From the NCBI GenBank assembly GCA_031261005.1, contig JAISKF010000014.1, forward strand, positions 28,058 through 92,057: a stretch of 64,000 bases of DNA. The letters run 5' to 3'. Position numbers and translations under genes: made by a program. Source of the stretch: Enterobacteriaceae bacterium (GTDB lineage: Bacteria; Pseudomonadota; Gammaproteobacteria; Enterobacterales; Enterobacteriaceae). This document shows positions 1-9,746 of the stretch, one piece after another (position 1 is the stretch's first letter; each line of letters starts with the position of its first letter). Under the pieces are notes generated by a model. That model was not told where the DNA came from. It saw only the letters and a program-made list of their open reading frames with translations, and searched no databases.

Positions 1-1
1 T

Positions 2-1012
2 ACGGGTATGCAGATGGATCAACTGGTAAGCGCTTACAGTGCGTTTGTGCGTCAGGGAAAAGTAGCGGCGCTGCGTTTTCGACCAGAAGATCCGTTAATT
101 GAGCGCCAGTTAGTTTCAGCAGGCGCGGCATGGATTGTCCGGCGGATTTTGTCGGGAGAAGCGCGGCCAACAGAGAATGATCAAATATCGGATATTCCGC
201 AGTTGGCGTGGAAAACCGGTACCAGTTATGGCTATCGCGATGCGTGGACGATCGGCATGAATGGCGGCTATCTGATCGGTATTTGGGTTGGGCGTCCTGA
301 TGGTACGCCGGTTGCCGGTCAATTTGGTTACGCAACGGCTGTACCGATTTTGCACCAGATCGATCATCTACTGGTTGATCGCCATCGCCAGAAAATACAA
401 AACTGGCAAAAAGATCCGCGTCCGCGGAGTGTCAGCCGCGCGGTGATTTGCTGGCCGCAAGGACAGAGTTTAAGTGCAGGCGATACGAATTGTCGTCAGC
501 GCCGACAGGCATGGATACTTGATGGCACGATTCCGCCAACATTATCGTCAGTTGGTCAAGATACGAGCAGCGGTGGCTGGCTGAATTACTGGGTAAATGC
601 GGCGGGTAAACGAGTTTCCTCCGATTGCAGCGGAGCGATTAGCCAGCGTATCGCTTTATGGCCGATAGCACTGGAAACATGGCTGCCGAATTCTGAGCGT
701 CGGGCGAACCGATTACCGGAAAATGATCGACAATGCCCGCCAATTGGTAATGATACCAGCCCGCCTTTGTTGATTTTAGGGCTGAAAGATGGCGCGATCC
801 TTAAACGGCTGCCAGGTACATTATCCCTTGATTTACGTTTGGATACACAAGGCGGCAGAGGAAAACGCTGGTGGTTTATTAACGGCGAAGTGTTGACGGA
901 GACAGAGCAAAATCAACCAATGATCACTACGCTGACGACGGCGGGGAAATATCAAGTCAGTGTGCTTGATGAAAGCGGTCAGGTCAGCAGCGTTGGCTTT
1001 GTGCTGGATTAG
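2..1012 (+). CDS. pbpC: Penicillin-binding protein 1C, C-terminal part (cut by window edge)
   Basis: This is the 3' part of a bifunctional peptidoglycan glycosyltransferase/transpeptidase acting in the periplasm. The frame is open to the left edge, so the glycosyltransferase domain and the SxxK serine lie outside the window. Counting from the first methionine at base 8, the transpeptidase KTG triad is at residues 69-71 (AWKTGTSYGYRDAW). The last 85 or so residues fit the BiPBP_C domain found at the end of PBP1C proteins. The following genes (ndk, rlmN) match the E. coli order pbpC-ndk-rlmN, which supports PbpC over PbpA/MrcB relatives. No stop or frameshift is visible in the part seen. Confidence 0.9.
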   Translation, partial: TGMQMDQLVSAYSAFVRQGKVAALRFRPEDPLIERQLVSAGAAWIVRRILSGEARPTENDQISDIPQLAWKTGTSYGYRDAWTIGMNGGYLIGIWVGRPDGTPVAGQFGYATAVPILHQIDHLLVDRHRQKIQNWQKDPRPRSVSRAVICWPQGQSLSAGDTNCRQRRQAWILDGTIPPTLSSVGQDTSSGGWLNYWVNAAGKRVSSDCSGAISQRIALWPIALETWLPNSERRANRLPENDRQCPPIGNDTSPPLLILGLKDGAILKRLPGTLSLDLRLDTQGGRGKRWWFINGEVLTETEQNQPMITTLTTAGKYQVSVLDESGQVSSVGFVLD

Positions 1013-1056
1013 GCTTTCCAGCTAACATGTTATTTTTATATAAAATAGTGTGTATC

Positions 1057-1246
1057 AACCTGTAGTTTTGATAAGAAAATGGTAAAAACAATAGTTTAAT
1101 ATATTGATAATTTGTAGGGGCGACAATCTATCGCCCGCATAAACGGCGCTGTGGGTTCACGGGCGGCAGGTTGCCGCCCTACACAAAATCATATAATTCT
1201 TTGAAATTTATAGTAATAATATAACTGTTTATCCGAAGTTCAGGTT
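1057..1246 (-). repeat. MITE-like intergenic repeat, complete copy 1 (inverted)
   Basis: This 190-bp unit is bounded by imperfect inverted termini: AACCTGTAGTTTTGATAAG at the left, and the reverse complement of AACCTGAACTTCGGATAAAC at the right. Inside are two GC-rich palindromes, GGGCGGCAggtTGCCGCCC and a GGGCGAtA/TGTCGCCC type. The copies at 11.2, 13.9 and 20.7 kb are the same element in the other orientation. It ends 29 bases before the ndk start codon. No coding capacity is seen. The family name is unknown to me; I call it MITE-like from its structure only. Confidence 0.75.
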
Positions 1247-1275
1247 AGAATAAGAAACAATTACCAGAGGTCAAT

Positions 1276-1707
1276 ATGTCTATCGAACGTACTTTTTCTA
1301 TCTTAAAGCCTAATGCCGTCGCTAAAAATGTGATTGGGTCTATCTATTCACGTTTTGAGCGTGCAGGTTTTACCATTGTTGCTGCCAAGATGCTGCATCT
1401 GACCAGAGAGCAGGCAGCCGGTTTTTATGCAGAACATAATGGCAAACCTTTCTTTAATGGTTTGTTAGATTTCATGACTTCTGGTCCTGTCGTTGTGCAG
1501 GTGTTAGAGAGTGAAAATGCGGTGCAGCGTTATCGTGATTTGATGGGGGCAACCAATCCTGCCAATGCGCTCGCCGGTACATTACGTGCTGATTACGCCG
1601 ATAGCATGACGGAAAATGCAGTACACGGTTCTGATTCTGTTGCTTCTGCGGCGCGTGAAATTGCCTATTTTTTCAGTGATGATGAAATTTGCCCGCGTAC
1701 ACGTTAA
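1276..1707 (+). CDS. ndk: Nucleoside diphosphate kinase
   Basis: This enzyme transfers the gamma-phosphate of ATP to NDPs through a phosphohistidine, balancing cytosolic (d)NTP pools. At 143 residues it has the family's usual length. The catalytic His is H117 in the signature NAVHGSDS, and the N-terminal [11 protein letters not shown] strand is typical. The start has an AGAGG ribosome-binding site 5 bases upstream. It sits between pbpC and rlmN as in E. coli. Its upstream region is taken up by a MITE-like repeat ending at 1246, so any promoter lies within or across that repeat. No mutation of key residues is seen. Confidence 0.97.
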   Translation: MSIERTFSILKPNAVAKNVIGSIYSRFERAGFTIVAAKMLHLTREQAAGFYAEHNGKPFFNGLLDFMTSGPVVVQVLESENAVQRYRDLMGATNPANALAGTLRADYADSMTENAVHGSDSVASAAREIAYFFSDDEICPRTR

Positions 1708-2008
1708 TTAATATTTTAAAGTCAGTCTATTTTCAGGGGCGGTGAATTATTTTACTGTTCCTGAATAATAAAATTAATTTCTTAATTATTTAATAAAAGC
1801 TATTTAAAATTTTTCCGCTATAAATAAATTTTTTTACCGTTATTTATTATTTTCCTGCTAACGTAACAGCCTATTTTTAACATTGTCATGACGTTTACCA
1901 TCATGCCGATGTACATAGAATTTTCTAGCCAAAAGCATTATAATACTTTCGCATCGCGCTCTGTCGGACTGATTCTGATAGAGAATATTTTTAAAGCCCT
2001 TTAATTTC
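1708..2008. other. AT-rich spacer between ndk and rlmN with a candidate promoter
   Basis: No gene or RNA is recognised in this stretch. It is rich in A and T. A consensus -10 hexamer TATAAT lies at 1939-1944, but the -35 region around 1916-1921 is poor. It could start an rlmN transcript running through the ERIC element that follows. This is inference from one hexamer only. Confidence 0.35.
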
Positions 2009-2131
2009 TATGCCCTAATCGCTTTCGAAATGCAGACCGGCGGCAATCGAGAGAACCCTGTGAGCTTACATAAGTAATTAGGGTGAACGAGGGCAGCCAA
2101 CACCCCTGCATTTTGAAAAATGACGGGTATA
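2009..2131 (+). repeat. ERIC element (copy A)
   Basis: This is an enterobacterial repetitive intergenic consensus unit of about 123 bp. The core GAGCTTACATAAGTAA and GGGTGAACGAGGGCAGCC matches the conserved ERIC centre, and the unit ends in TGACGGGTATA. The left end is worn (TATGCCC for TATACCC). It lies 46 bases before the rlmN start, so it will be transcribed as an inverted-repeat leader if the promoter is upstream. Confidence 0.8.
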
Positions 2132-2177
2132 TAGATTTTCTAGCGCCATAAAGTGTAATAACGAGGCTCTTATTAAT

Positions 2178-3365
2178 ATGTCTGTAATCAGTTCTATATC
2201 CGCAGAAGCTACGATTCCTGCGGCTGTTGCTGCTGTCTTACCAGAAAAAACAGCAGGAAAAATCAATCTATTAGATCTCAACCGTCAGGCAATGCGTGAG
2301 TTTTTTACTTCTATGGGTGAAAAACCGTTCCGTGCTGATCAGGTGATGAAGTGGATCTATCAGTTTGGTTACGATGATTTTGAACAGATGACGGATATTA
2401 ATAAAGTTCTGCGTGCGAAACTTCAGCAAGTTGCGGAGATTCGCGCCCCGGAAATTGTGACAGAACAACGTTCATCTGATGGCACAATTAAATGGGCGAT
2501 TGCCGTTGGTGATCAACAAGTTGAGACGGTTTATATTCCCGAAGAAGATCGCGCCACGCTGTGTGTTTCATCACAGGTCGGCTGCGCGCTGGAGTGTAAA
2601 TTCTGTTCAACTGCACAGCAAGGATTTAACCGTAACTTGCGCGTATCGGAAATTATTGGTCAGGTATGGCGCGCGGCGAAAGTCATTGGTCCTGCCAGAG
2701 TTGCTGGTCAGCGTCCGATTACCAATGTCGTTATGATGGGAATGGGCGAGCCATTGCTGAACCTGAATAATGTGATTCCGGCGATGGAAATTATGCTCGA
2801 TGATTTCGGTTTTGGTCTGTCGAAACGCCGCGTTACGATCTCCACTTCTGGCGTTGTTCCGGCGCTGGATAAATTAGGCGAGATGATTGATGTCGCACTG
2901 GCGATTTCGCTGCATGCGCCGAATGATCAGATCCGTGATGAGATTGTGCCAATCAATCGTAAATATAATATTGAGACTTTTTTGGCATCGGTTCGCCGCT
3001 ATTTAGATAAATCCAATGCTAATCAAGGGCGTGTCACCGTTGAATATGTCATGCTGGATCATGTTAACGATGGCACTGAACATGCTCATCAATTGGCGGA
3101 ATGCCTGAAAAACACGCCTTGTAAAATTAACCTGATCCCGTGGAATCCGTTCCCTGGTGCGCCTTATGGACGCAGCTCTAATAGCCGCGTGGACAGATTC
3201 TCAAAAGTATTGATGGAATATGGTTTCACCGTCATTGTACGTAAAACTCGCGGTGATGATATTGATGCCGCTTGCGGTCAATTAGCAGGCGATGTTATCG
3301 ACCGAACGAAGCGAACATTAAAAAAACGTATGCACGGAGAACCAATTTCAATAAAGTCAGTCTAA
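2178..3365 (+). CDS. rlmN: Dual-specificity RNA methyltransferase RlmN (23S A2503 and tRNA A37, C2 methylation)
   Basis: This radical-SAM enzyme methylates C2 of adenine 2503 in 23S rRNA and A37 in some tRNAs. The [4Fe-4S] cysteines are C136, C140 and C143 in CALECKFC, and the methyl-carrying cysteine is C366 in [13 protein letters not shown]. The [12 protein letters not shown] motif and the C-terminal half are nearly the E. coli sequence. The product has 395 residues against 384 in E. coli; the extra length is in a variable Ala/Ser-rich N-terminus before [10 protein letters not shown]. The ATG at 2178 has a GAGG about 10 bases upstream. It is followed by the pilW-like gene after 80 bases. 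Confidence 0.97.
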   Translation: MSVISSISAEATIPAAVAAVLPEKTAGKINLLDLNRQAMREFFTSMGEKPFRADQVMKWIYQFGYDDFEQMTDINKVLRAKLQQVAEIRAPEIVTEQRSSDGTIKWAIAVGDQQVETVYIPEEDRATLCVSSQVGCALECKFCSTAQQGFNRNLRVSEIIGQVWRAAKVIGPARVAGQRPITNVVMMGMGEPLLNLNNVIPAMEIMLDDFGFGLSKRRVTISTSGVVPALDKLGEMIDVALAISLHAPNDQIRDEIVPINRKYNIETFLASVRRYLDKSNANQGRVTVEYVMLDHVNDGTEHAHQLAECLKNTPCKINLIPWNPFPGAPYGRSSNSRVDRFSKVLMEYGFTVIVRKTRGDDIDAACGQLAGDVIDRTKRTLKKRMHGEPISIKSV

Positions 3366-3445
3366 AACATGATATGTTACAATTATATATGTAGCTGAGT
3401 TGTTAATCTTGGCATGATAATTGATAAACATAGGAAACTGATCAC

Positions 3446-4210
3446 ATGCGGAATACGCTGTTAGTTATGCTGTTGTCTATACTGTTTTTTAGTGGTCTTT
3501 TATCGGGTTGTGGTCATAACGATAGCAATGAAAATGTTACAGATAAGCAACAAGCGGCAGAAATTCGGCTGACTTTAGGCATGAAATATTTAGCGTTAGG
3601 TGATTTGCAAGCGGCGCGTATCAATATTGAACGCGCGGTGAATTACGCTCCGCAGGATTATCGAACTCAATTAGGTATGGCACTTTATTTACAGAGTATC
3701 AGTGAGAACGAATCAGCGGACGCCCGTTATCGGCAGGCTTTAAGTTTAGCGCCAGATAATGGAGATATATTGAATAATTACGGTGCGTTTCTTTGTACTT
3801 TAGGGCAGTATGATGCAGCTCAAAATTATTTCGATAGCGCAGCGAAAACAACGAGTTTAGAAGGAATTGCAAATAGCCTTGAAAACTCAGGTTATTGCCT
3901 GTTGCAGGCAGGGCAGGTGGATAAAGCTCAAATTAAATTGAGCCGAGCATTAAAACAAGCTCCGGAGAAAGGTGAGCGTGTATTAAAAATGTCCACAACA
4001 TATTTTCAGCAGCAGAAACGGGTAGAAGCGTTAGCGTTGTTAAATCTTTACCAGCAGGTATTACCTGTCAGTGCTGAAAGTTTATGGATTCAGATTCAAT
4101 ATGCGGCGTCAGATAATCGCTTAAATGATGTTCAACGTTATGGTAAGCAACTGGCGCAAGATTTTTCACAATCAAAACAATACCAATTATTCTTAGCTCA
4201 TGAATACTGA
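3446..4210 (+). CDS. PilW/PilF-family TPR lipoprotein
   Basis: This is an outer-membrane-type lipoprotein of 254 residues. A signal peptide ends in the lipobox LLSGC with lipidated C22. It is followed by tandem TPR-like helices (ALGDLQAARINIERAV, LNNYGAFLCTLGQYDAAQ, LLQAGQVDKAQIKLSRALKQ). The family is called PilW or PilF because members assemble the type IV pilus secretin in other bacteria. No pilus gene lies in this window, so its substrate here is unknown. It sits between rlmN and rodZ, and its last 11 bases overlap the start of rodZ, which suggests translational coupling. Confidence 0.85.
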   Translation: MRNTLLVMLLSILFFSGLLSGCGHNDSNENVTDKQQAAEIRLTLGMKYLALGDLQAARINIERAVNYAPQDYRTQLGMALYLQSISENESADARYRQALSLAPDNGDILNNYGAFLCTLGQYDAAQNYFDSAAKTTSLEGIANSLENSGYCLLQAGQVDKAQIKLSRALKQAPEKGERVLKMSTTYFQQQKRVEALALLNLYQQVLPVSAESLWIQIQYAASDNRLNDVQRYGKQLAQDFSQSKQYQLFLAHEY

Positions 4211-5171
4211 TGCACCACACGAACAGACTCCGCTAGCTGAAATCGGTCGCCGACTCAGTGATGCCAGAAAAGAATTAAATCTCAGTCAGGAGACTGTGGC
4301 TGAACAACTGCGCTTAAAAGTTACGACTGTGCGGGAACTTGAAGATGGATTAAATCCTCTGGCGCTTGCTCCTACCTTTATTCGCGGTTATATCCGCTCT
4401 TATGCCCGATTAGTTCAACTGCCAGAAGATGAGCTGGTTGCTATGTTGCCGAAAGGTCCGGCAGAGAGAAACCTGATTGAATCGAATCGGATTAAGGGAT
4501 TTACGCTGGGTAAACCGCGTAAGAGACTTGATCGCTGGTTAACTTTATTTACCTGGTTGATTTTGTTTGTCGTTCTTGGTTTGACTGGCGCTTGGTGGTG
4601 GGAGAACCATAAAGCGCAGCAAAATGAAATCTCATCGTCTAATACGCAGCAAAATCAAATTTTATTGCCGACAGCGCAACCAGTTAACCCGCCAAGAGAT
4701 GTTGCTATTTCTCTTGGCAGCTCGAATAACAATACGAATATCAGCACGGCGGAAAACAATCCGTCAGCACTATCTGGTGAAAATACTGCTCAAACAGCAA
4801 ATCAAAATGCAGTGTCAGCGCCGGAAACTGCTGCACATACAACGCCAACGCTGGAACAAGCGGTAGCCGCGCAAGTTGCTGAAGCAGAAGCGGCAGGCGG
4901 TACTCCGGCTGCTTATGTTCCTGATGGTAACGACATCAATATGACATTTACGGCTGAATGCTGGGTGGAAGTGATTGATAGCCGCGGTCAGAATCTCTAC
5001 AGCGGTTTGCAACATAAAGACGGCAAATTGTCATTGACTGGTCAGGCTCCTTACCGCATCAAACTTGGCGCTCCGGCAGGTGTTGATATTATTTACAAAG
5101 GCAAACAAGTAGATTTGAGTCAATACAGAAATTCTAATCGTACTGCTCGCCTAACGTTAGCGGCTGAATAA
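4200..5171 (+). CDS. rodZ: Cytoskeletal protein RodZ
   Basis: This bitopic inner-membrane protein anchors MreB and sets rod shape. Residues about 12-75 form a Xre/Cro-like helix-turn-helix domain (LSQETVAEQLRLKVTTVREL). A basic patch (GKPRKRLDR) precedes the single transmembrane helix at about 113-134. A long Asn/Gln/Ala/Thr-rich periplasmic linker follows. The end is the DUF4115 beta domain, beginning at DINMTFTAECWVEV. At 323 residues it is close to E. coli RodZ (337). The start overlaps the end of the pilW-like gene by 11 bases. ispG follows after 34 bases in the same direction. Confidence 0.93.
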   Translation: MNTDAPHEQTPLAEIGRRLSDARKELNLSQETVAEQLRLKVTTVRELEDGLNPLALAPTFIRGYIRSYARLVQLPEDELVAMLPKGPAERNLIESNRIKGFTLGKPRKRLDRWLTLFTWLILFVVLGLTGAWWWENHKAQQNEISSSNTQQNQILLPTAQPVNPPRDVAISLGSSNNNTNISTAENNPSALSGENTAQTANQNAVSAPETAAHTTPTLEQAVAAQVAEAEAAGGTPAAYVPDGNDINMTFTAECWVEVIDSRGQNLYSGLQHKDGKLSLTGQAPYRIKLGAPAGVDIIYKGKQVDLSQYRNSNRTARLTLAAE

Positions 5172-5205
5172 TTCAGGCGTGGTTGTTTTCGTGGAGAGCT
5201 TATAA

Positions 5206-6321
5206 ATGAATGATGAAACGCCGATAGTGCGTCGTAAATCAAAACGTATCTACGTCGGCAATGTCCCAATTGGTGACGGCGCGCCGATTGCGGTTCAATC
5301 CATGACCAATACCCGCACAACTGATGTTGATGCGACTGTGAAGCAAATTGAGTCGCTGCAACGTGTTGGCGTGGATATTGTCCGGGTTTCTGTCCCCACA
5401 ATGGAAGCGGCTGAGGCTTTCAAATTCATTAAGCAACGTGTTGCTGTTCCTTTAGTTGCGGATATTCATTTTGATTACCGTATTGCGCTGCAAGTGGCAG
5501 AGTACGGTGTCGATTGCCTGCGGATTAATCCGGGCAATATCGGACGAGAAGATCGCATTCGTGCAGTAGTTGATTGCGCGCGCGATAAAAATATTCCTAT
5601 CCGCATCGGAATTAACGGCGGATCGCTGGAAAAAGATATTCAGGAAAAATATGGCGAACCCACGCCGGAAGCGCTGGTTGAGTCAGCATTGCGTCATGTG
5701 GAAATTTTGGATCGCATGAATTTTGATGCCTTTAAAGTCAGCGTGAAAGCCTCCGATGTTTTTCTGGCAGTGCAATCGTATCGCTTGCTGGCACAACAAA
5801 TTGAACAACCTTTGCATTTAGGGATCACCGAAGCAGGCGGTATTCGCAGCGGGTCGGTGAAATCTGCAATTGGCTTAGGAATGCTGCTATCGGAAGGCAT
5901 TGGTGATACCTTGCGAATCTCCCTTGCTGCCGATCCGGTCGAAGAAGTTAAAGTGGGTTTTGATATTTTAAAGGCTCTGCGTATTCGTTCGCGCGGTATT
6001 AATTTTATCGCTTGCCCGACCTGTTCTCGTCAGGAGTTTGACGTTATTGGTACGGTCAATGCGCTGGAACAACGCTTGGAAGATATTTTAACGCCGATGG
6101 ACGTTTCTATTATCGGCTGCGTGGTGAATGGTCCCGGTGAAGCACTGGTATCCGATATTGGTGTCACTGGTGGTCATAATAAGAGCGGTTATTATGAAGG
6201 CGGTGAACGGCAGAAAGAGCGTTTTGATAACGATAATATGATCGACCAGCTTGAGGCGAAAATCCGCGCCAAAGCCTCAATGTTAGATAAAACGAAGCGT
6301 ATTGATGTTCGTCTGGATTAA
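5206..6321 (+). CDS. ispG: 4-hydroxy-3-methylbut-2-en-1-yl diphosphate synthase (flavodoxin)
   Basis: This is the penultimate enzyme of the MEP isoprenoid pathway; it reduces MEcPP to HMBPP with a [4Fe-4S] cluster. Cluster ligands are seen at C270 and C273 (ACPTCSRQ) and C305 ([11 protein letters not shown]), plus the glutamate of PGEA. These are the same positions as in E. coli. At 371 residues it has the normal length. The TIM-barrel N-terminus [20 protein letters not shown] is conserved. It lies in the rodZ-ispG-hisS order of E. coli. The start is preceded by GGAGAGC. Confidence 0.97.
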   Translation: MNDETPIVRRKSKRIYVGNVPIGDGAPIAVQSMTNTRTTDVDATVKQIESLQRVGVDIVRVSVPTMEAAEAFKFIKQRVAVPLVADIHFDYRIALQVAEYGVDCLRINPGNIGREDRIRAVVDCARDKNIPIRIGINGGSLEKDIQEKYGEPTPEALVESALRHVEILDRMNFDAFKVSVKASDVFLAVQSYRLLAQQIEQPLHLGITEAGGIRSGSVKSAIGLGMLLSEGIGDTLRISLAADPVEEVKVGFDILKALRIRSRGINFIACPTCSRQEFDVIGTVNALEQRLEDILTPMDVSIIGCVVNGPGEALVSDIGVTGGHNKSGYYEGGERQKERFDNDNMIDQLEAKIRAKASMLDKTKRIDVRLD

Positions 6322-6404
6322 AAAATAAAAAGCAATTCAGTAACAAACAAGTAAAAAGATAGACTTAGAGGGTGGTATTACGGTGTAATAATCGCCTGTT
6401 TGCG

Positions 6405-6434
6405 TTGATGCGGAGTGTGGATACCTCCTATAAT
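6405..6434 (+). promoter_or_regulatory. Candidate sigma70 promoter of hisS
   Basis: TTGATG at 6405-6410 and a perfect TATAAT at 6429-6434 are separated by 18 bases. They lie about 31 bases before the hisS start in the 144-base gap after ispG. A hisS promoter at this place is expected from E. coli. It is supported by sequence only. Confidence 0.55.
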
Positions 6435-6465
6435 CAGCAAAATTTTAAAGATATAGAGAATTGAC

Positions 6466-7740
6466 GTGGCAAAGAAAATTCAAGCCATTCGCGGGATGAA
6501 CGACTATCTGCCGGAGGAGACAGCGCTTTGGCAGCCGATTGAGCGTGTCCTAAAGCAAGTCCTCGCGAGTTATGGTTACGGTGAAATTCGTACTCCGATT
6601 GTAGAACAAACTCCGCTATTTAAACGTGCGATCGGTGAAGTGACCGATGTTGTCGAAAAAGAGATGTATACCTTTGAGGATCGCAATGGTGATTCTCTGA
6701 CGCTGCGTCCGGAAGGCACCGCCGGTTGTGTGCGTGCCGGTATTGAACATGGCTTGGTATATAATCAGGAACAGCGTGTTTGGTATATCGGTCCGATGTT
6801 CCGCCACGAACGTCCGCAGAAAGGGCGTTATCGTCAATTTCATCAAATCGGTGCTGAAGTGTTTGGTCTGCAAGGTCCTGATATTGACGCCGAGCTGATT
6901 ATGCTTACCGCCCGTTGGTGGCGTGAGTTGGGGATTGCCGAGCATGTTACGCTTGAGCTGAATTCTATCGGATCTTTAGACGCGCGCGCTAAATATAAAG
7001 AAGCATTAACCGCGTATTTAGAGCAATTCAAAGATCAACTGGACGAAGATTGTCAGCGCCGCATGTACAGCAATCCAATGCGTGTTCTGGATTCCAAAAA
7101 TCCAGATGTTCAGGCATTGCTGAACGATGCGCCGACTTTACCTGATTATCTTGATGAAGAATCGAAACAGCACTTCGCTGGTCTTTGTGCATTTCTGGAT
7201 AATGCAGGAATTAGTTATAAAATTAATCCACGACTGGTTCGTGGTCTGGATTATTACAATCGCACTGTATTTGAATGGGTGACAAATAGCTTAGGCGCAC
7301 AAGGCACTGTTTGTGCTGGCGGTCGCTATGATGGGCTGGTGGAGCAATTGGGTGGTCATTCCGCGCCAGGTGTAGGCTTTGCTATGGGGCTGGAGCGTCT
7401 GGTTTTGCTGGTGCAAGCAGTTAATCCTGATTTCAACGCCGACAAAGCGGTTGATGTGTATCTGATTTCATCTGGCGAAGGTACGCAAATGGCAGCAATG
7501 ACACTGGCGGAAACGCTTCGTGATGCTGCACCGCAATTGCGCTTGATGACGAATTACGGCGGCGGGAATTTCAAGAAACAATTTGCCCGTGCTGATAAAT
7601 GGGGCGCTCATATCGCTCTGGTATTGGGTGAAACAGAAGTGGCTGCCGGTCAGGTCGTGGTTAAAGATCTGCGTAACGGCGAACAACAAACTATCGCGCA
7701 GGCTGAAGCTGCTGCGTATCTGGTAAAACTGATTGGTTAA
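6466..7740 (+). CDS. hisS: Histidine--tRNA ligase
   Basis: This class II aminoacyl-tRNA synthetase charges tRNA-His. Motif 2 is seen as [16 protein letters not shown], the histidine-binding motif as RGLDYYNRT, and motif 3 as [11 protein letters not shown]-terminal anticodon-binding domain begins near [10 protein letters not shown]. The 424 residues match E. coli. Translation starts at GTG 6466, giving [15 protein letters not shown], the universal N-terminus of the family; no in-frame ATG fits. It is followed 14 bases later by yfgM. Confidence 0.98.
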   Translation: MAKKIQAIRGMNDYLPEETALWQPIERVLKQVLASYGYGEIRTPIVEQTPLFKRAIGEVTDVVEKEMYTFEDRNGDSLTLRPEGTAGCVRAGIEHGLVYNQEQRVWYIGPMFRHERPQKGRYRQFHQIGAEVFGLQGPDIDAELIMLTARWWRELGIAEHVTLELNSIGSLDARAKYKEALTAYLEQFKDQLDEDCQRRMYSNPMRVLDSKNPDVQALLNDAPTLPDYLDEESKQHFAGLCAFLDNAGISYKINPRLVRGLDYYNRTVFEWVTNSLGAQGTVCAGGRYDGLVEQLGGHSAPGVGFAMGLERLVLLVQAVNPDFNADKAVDVYLISSGEGTQMAAMTLAETLRDAAPQLRLMTNYGGGNFKKQFARADKWGAHIALVLGETEVAAGQVVVKDLRNGEQQTIAQAEAAAYLVKLIG

Positions 7741-7754
7741 TCAAGAGGGACACC

Positions 7755-8357
7755 GTGGAACTTTATAATAATGAAGACGAACAGCTAGATGCGGTGCGTA
7801 ACTTCTTCCATGAAAATGGCAAAGCGATAATTGTCGGCGTTGTGTTAGGGATCGGTGGTTTATTCGGCTGGCGTTATTGGCAGTCTCACCAACAGCAAAG
7901 CATTGCTGCGAGTTCGATCTCTTTCGATCAGGCAGCTCGTAGTAATAATACGGCTAATCTTGAGGTTTTTATTCAGGCAAACGATAACACTTATGGCGTT
8001 TTTGCTGCGATGAAACTGGCTCAAGATCTAGTAAATAAAGATGATTTTGCGGCAGCGAAGCAACAACTTCAGTGGGCGCAAAGTCATACTAAAGATGATA
8101 ATTTATTGCCAGCCATCAATCTGCGTCTGGCGCGCATTCAACTGCAAGAAAAGCAGTTTGATGATGCGCTGAAAACGTTAGAAAGCGTACAAAAAGGCGG
8201 ATGGTTTGCACAGGCTCAGGAAATTCGCGGCGATGTTTTAGCCGCAAAAGGTGATGCTAAAGGCGCGCGTGAGGCATATAACCTCGCGTTAGATTCCAAA
8301 CCATCACTGACACTGAAAGAATTACTGAGTATTAAACTGAACAATCTGGCAGCATAA
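7755..8357 (+). CDS. yfgM: YfgM family periplasmic chaperone-like protein
   Basis: This inner-membrane protein works with PpiD at the SecYEG exit in E. coli. The N-terminus MELYNNEDEQLDAVRNFFHENGK fits YfgM, followed by one transmembrane helix at about residues 23-42 and a periplasmic TPR-like helical region to residue 200. Translation starts at GTG with an AGAGGG ribosome-binding site 6 bases upstream. It sits between hisS and bamB as in E. coli, probably in one transcript from the hisS promoter. The function is taken from the family. Confidence 0.9.
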   Translation: MELYNNEDEQLDAVRNFFHENGKAIIVGVVLGIGGLFGWRYWQSHQQQSIAASSISFDQAARSNNTANLEVFIQANDNTYGVFAAMKLAQDLVNKDDFAAAKQQLQWAQSHTKDDNLLPAINLRLARIQLQEKQFDDALKTLESVQKGGWFAQAQEIRGDVLAAKGDAKGAREAYNLALDSKPSLTLKELLSIKLNNLAA

Positions 8358-8367
8358 GGGGATTTTA

Positions 8368-9576
8368 ATGAAGTTACGTAAAATTTTTTGCGTAGGATTG
8401 CTATCTGCAACCATGTTGAGTGGTTGTTCACTATTTAGTGGTGATGATGATTCAACGCAAATGTCTCCGCTGCCTAAAGTGGAAAATCGCTTCTCACCAA
8501 AAGAAATGTGGAGCACCTCCGTTGGTAGCGGTGTCGGCGAATATTACTCACATTTAAGTCCGGCATGGCAAGATGGCAAAATTTATGCCGCAGCGCGTAA
8601 CGGTGTGGTTAAAGCGCTTGATGCCACCAGCGGTAAACAGATTTGGAAAGTTGATTTAACCGAAAAAACCGGTTATCTGGCTTCAAGTTCTTGGTTCTCT
8701 TTCTTATCTTCGTCTAAATCACCCAAATTATCGGGCGGATTAACGGCAGAGAATGGTCATGTTTATGTTGCTGGTGAAAAGGCGGAAGTTTTTGCTTTGA
8801 ACAGCGAAGACGGTAATCTGGCGTGGAAAACCACGGTGGCAGGCGAAGTGCTTTCTCGTCCTGTAGTGGACAGCGGCATCATCTTAATTCATACCACTAA
8901 CGGTATGCTGCAAGGTTTAAATGAAGCTGACGGCAGCATTCGCTGGACAACGAATCTCGGTATGCCATTGCTGTCTTTACGCGGTGAATCCGTACCAACT
9001 GCGGCACATGGTGCAGCGATTGTCGGCGGCGATAATGGCCGTGTGAATGCCGTGATGATGGATCGCGGTCAGTTAATCTGGCAGCAAGGTATTTCCCAGC
9101 CAAGCGGTGCAACAGAAATTGATCGCTTAGCTGACGTAGATAGCTCACCTATCGTGGTAAATAACGTGGTTTATGCTCAGGGTTACAACGGTAGTTTCAC
9201 TGCGTTGGATCTGCGTTCAGGTCAACTACTGTGGAAGCGCGATGTCGGCTCTGTACAGGATTTCGTGATCGACGGCGGTAAAGTTTACTTAGTTGATCAA
9301 AGTGATCGCGTTGTTGCGTTAAGTCTGAACGGCGGTGATGTATTATGGCGTCAGGGTGATTTACTTCATCGCGGATTGACTGCACCTACGTTGTTTGATG
9401 GCTACATCGTAGTCGGTGACTCTGAGGGCTATCTGCACTGGCTGGATACCAGCGACGGTTCGTTTGTTGCTCAGAATAAAGTTGATGGCAGCGGCTTGCT
9501 GGCAGCACCCGTTGTTGCTGGCGGAAATTTAGTTATTCAAGCGCGTAACGGTGACGTTTATTCATATAGTCACTGA
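8368..9576 (+). CDS. bamB: Outer membrane assembly lipoprotein BamB
   Basis: This lipoprotein of the BAM complex helps insert beta-barrel proteins into the outer membrane. A signal peptide ends in LSGC (C20, the lipidation site). It is followed by an eight-bladed PQQ-like propeller with repeated GxVxALDxxxGxxxW motifs (NGVVKALDATSGKQIWK, GSFTALDLRSGQLLWK). At 402 residues it is close to E. coli BamB (392). It begins 10 bases after yfgM, with AAGGGGAT as ribosome-binding site. A strong terminator follows. Confidence 0.96.
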   Translation: MKLRKIFCVGLLSATMLSGCSLFSGDDDSTQMSPLPKVENRFSPKEMWSTSVGSGVGEYYSHLSPAWQDGKIYAAARNGVVKALDATSGKQIWKVDLTEKTGYLASSSWFSFLSSSKSPKLSGGLTAENGHVYVAGEKAEVFALNSEDGNLAWKTTVAGEVLSRPVVDSGIILIHTTNGMLQGLNEADGSIRWTTNLGMPLLSLRGESVPTAAHGAAIVGGDNGRVNAVMMDRGQLIWQQGISQPSGATEIDRLADVDSSPIVVNNVVYAQGYNGSFTALDLRSGQLLWKRDVGSVQDFVIDGGKVYLVDQSDRVVALSLNGGDVLWRQGDLLHRGLTAPTLFDGYIVVGDSEGYLHWLDTSDGSFVAQNKVDGSGLLAAPVVAGGNLVIQARNGDVYSYSH

Positions 9577-9619
9577 GTTGCTATTTATTGATCGGCATAA
9601 ATGAATTTGTGCCAGTTAA

Positions 9620-9653
9620 AAACGGCTCCTGATGTCAGGAGCCGTTTCGTCTT
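9620..9653 (+). terminator. Rho-independent terminator after bamB
   Basis: There is a perfect 13-bp stem (AAACGGCTCCTGA / TCAGGAGCCGTTT) with a 2-base loop at 9633-9634, followed by a T-rich tail. It ends the hisS-yfgM-bamB transcript. Confidence 0.85.
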
Positions 9654-9746
9654 ATATAGAGCTAATGATTATTTATCCTTTATTGGCTATGAATCATATA
9701 GTTATCATGTAGTTATTGTATTGTTATAAAGAAAGAGGCATTAATC

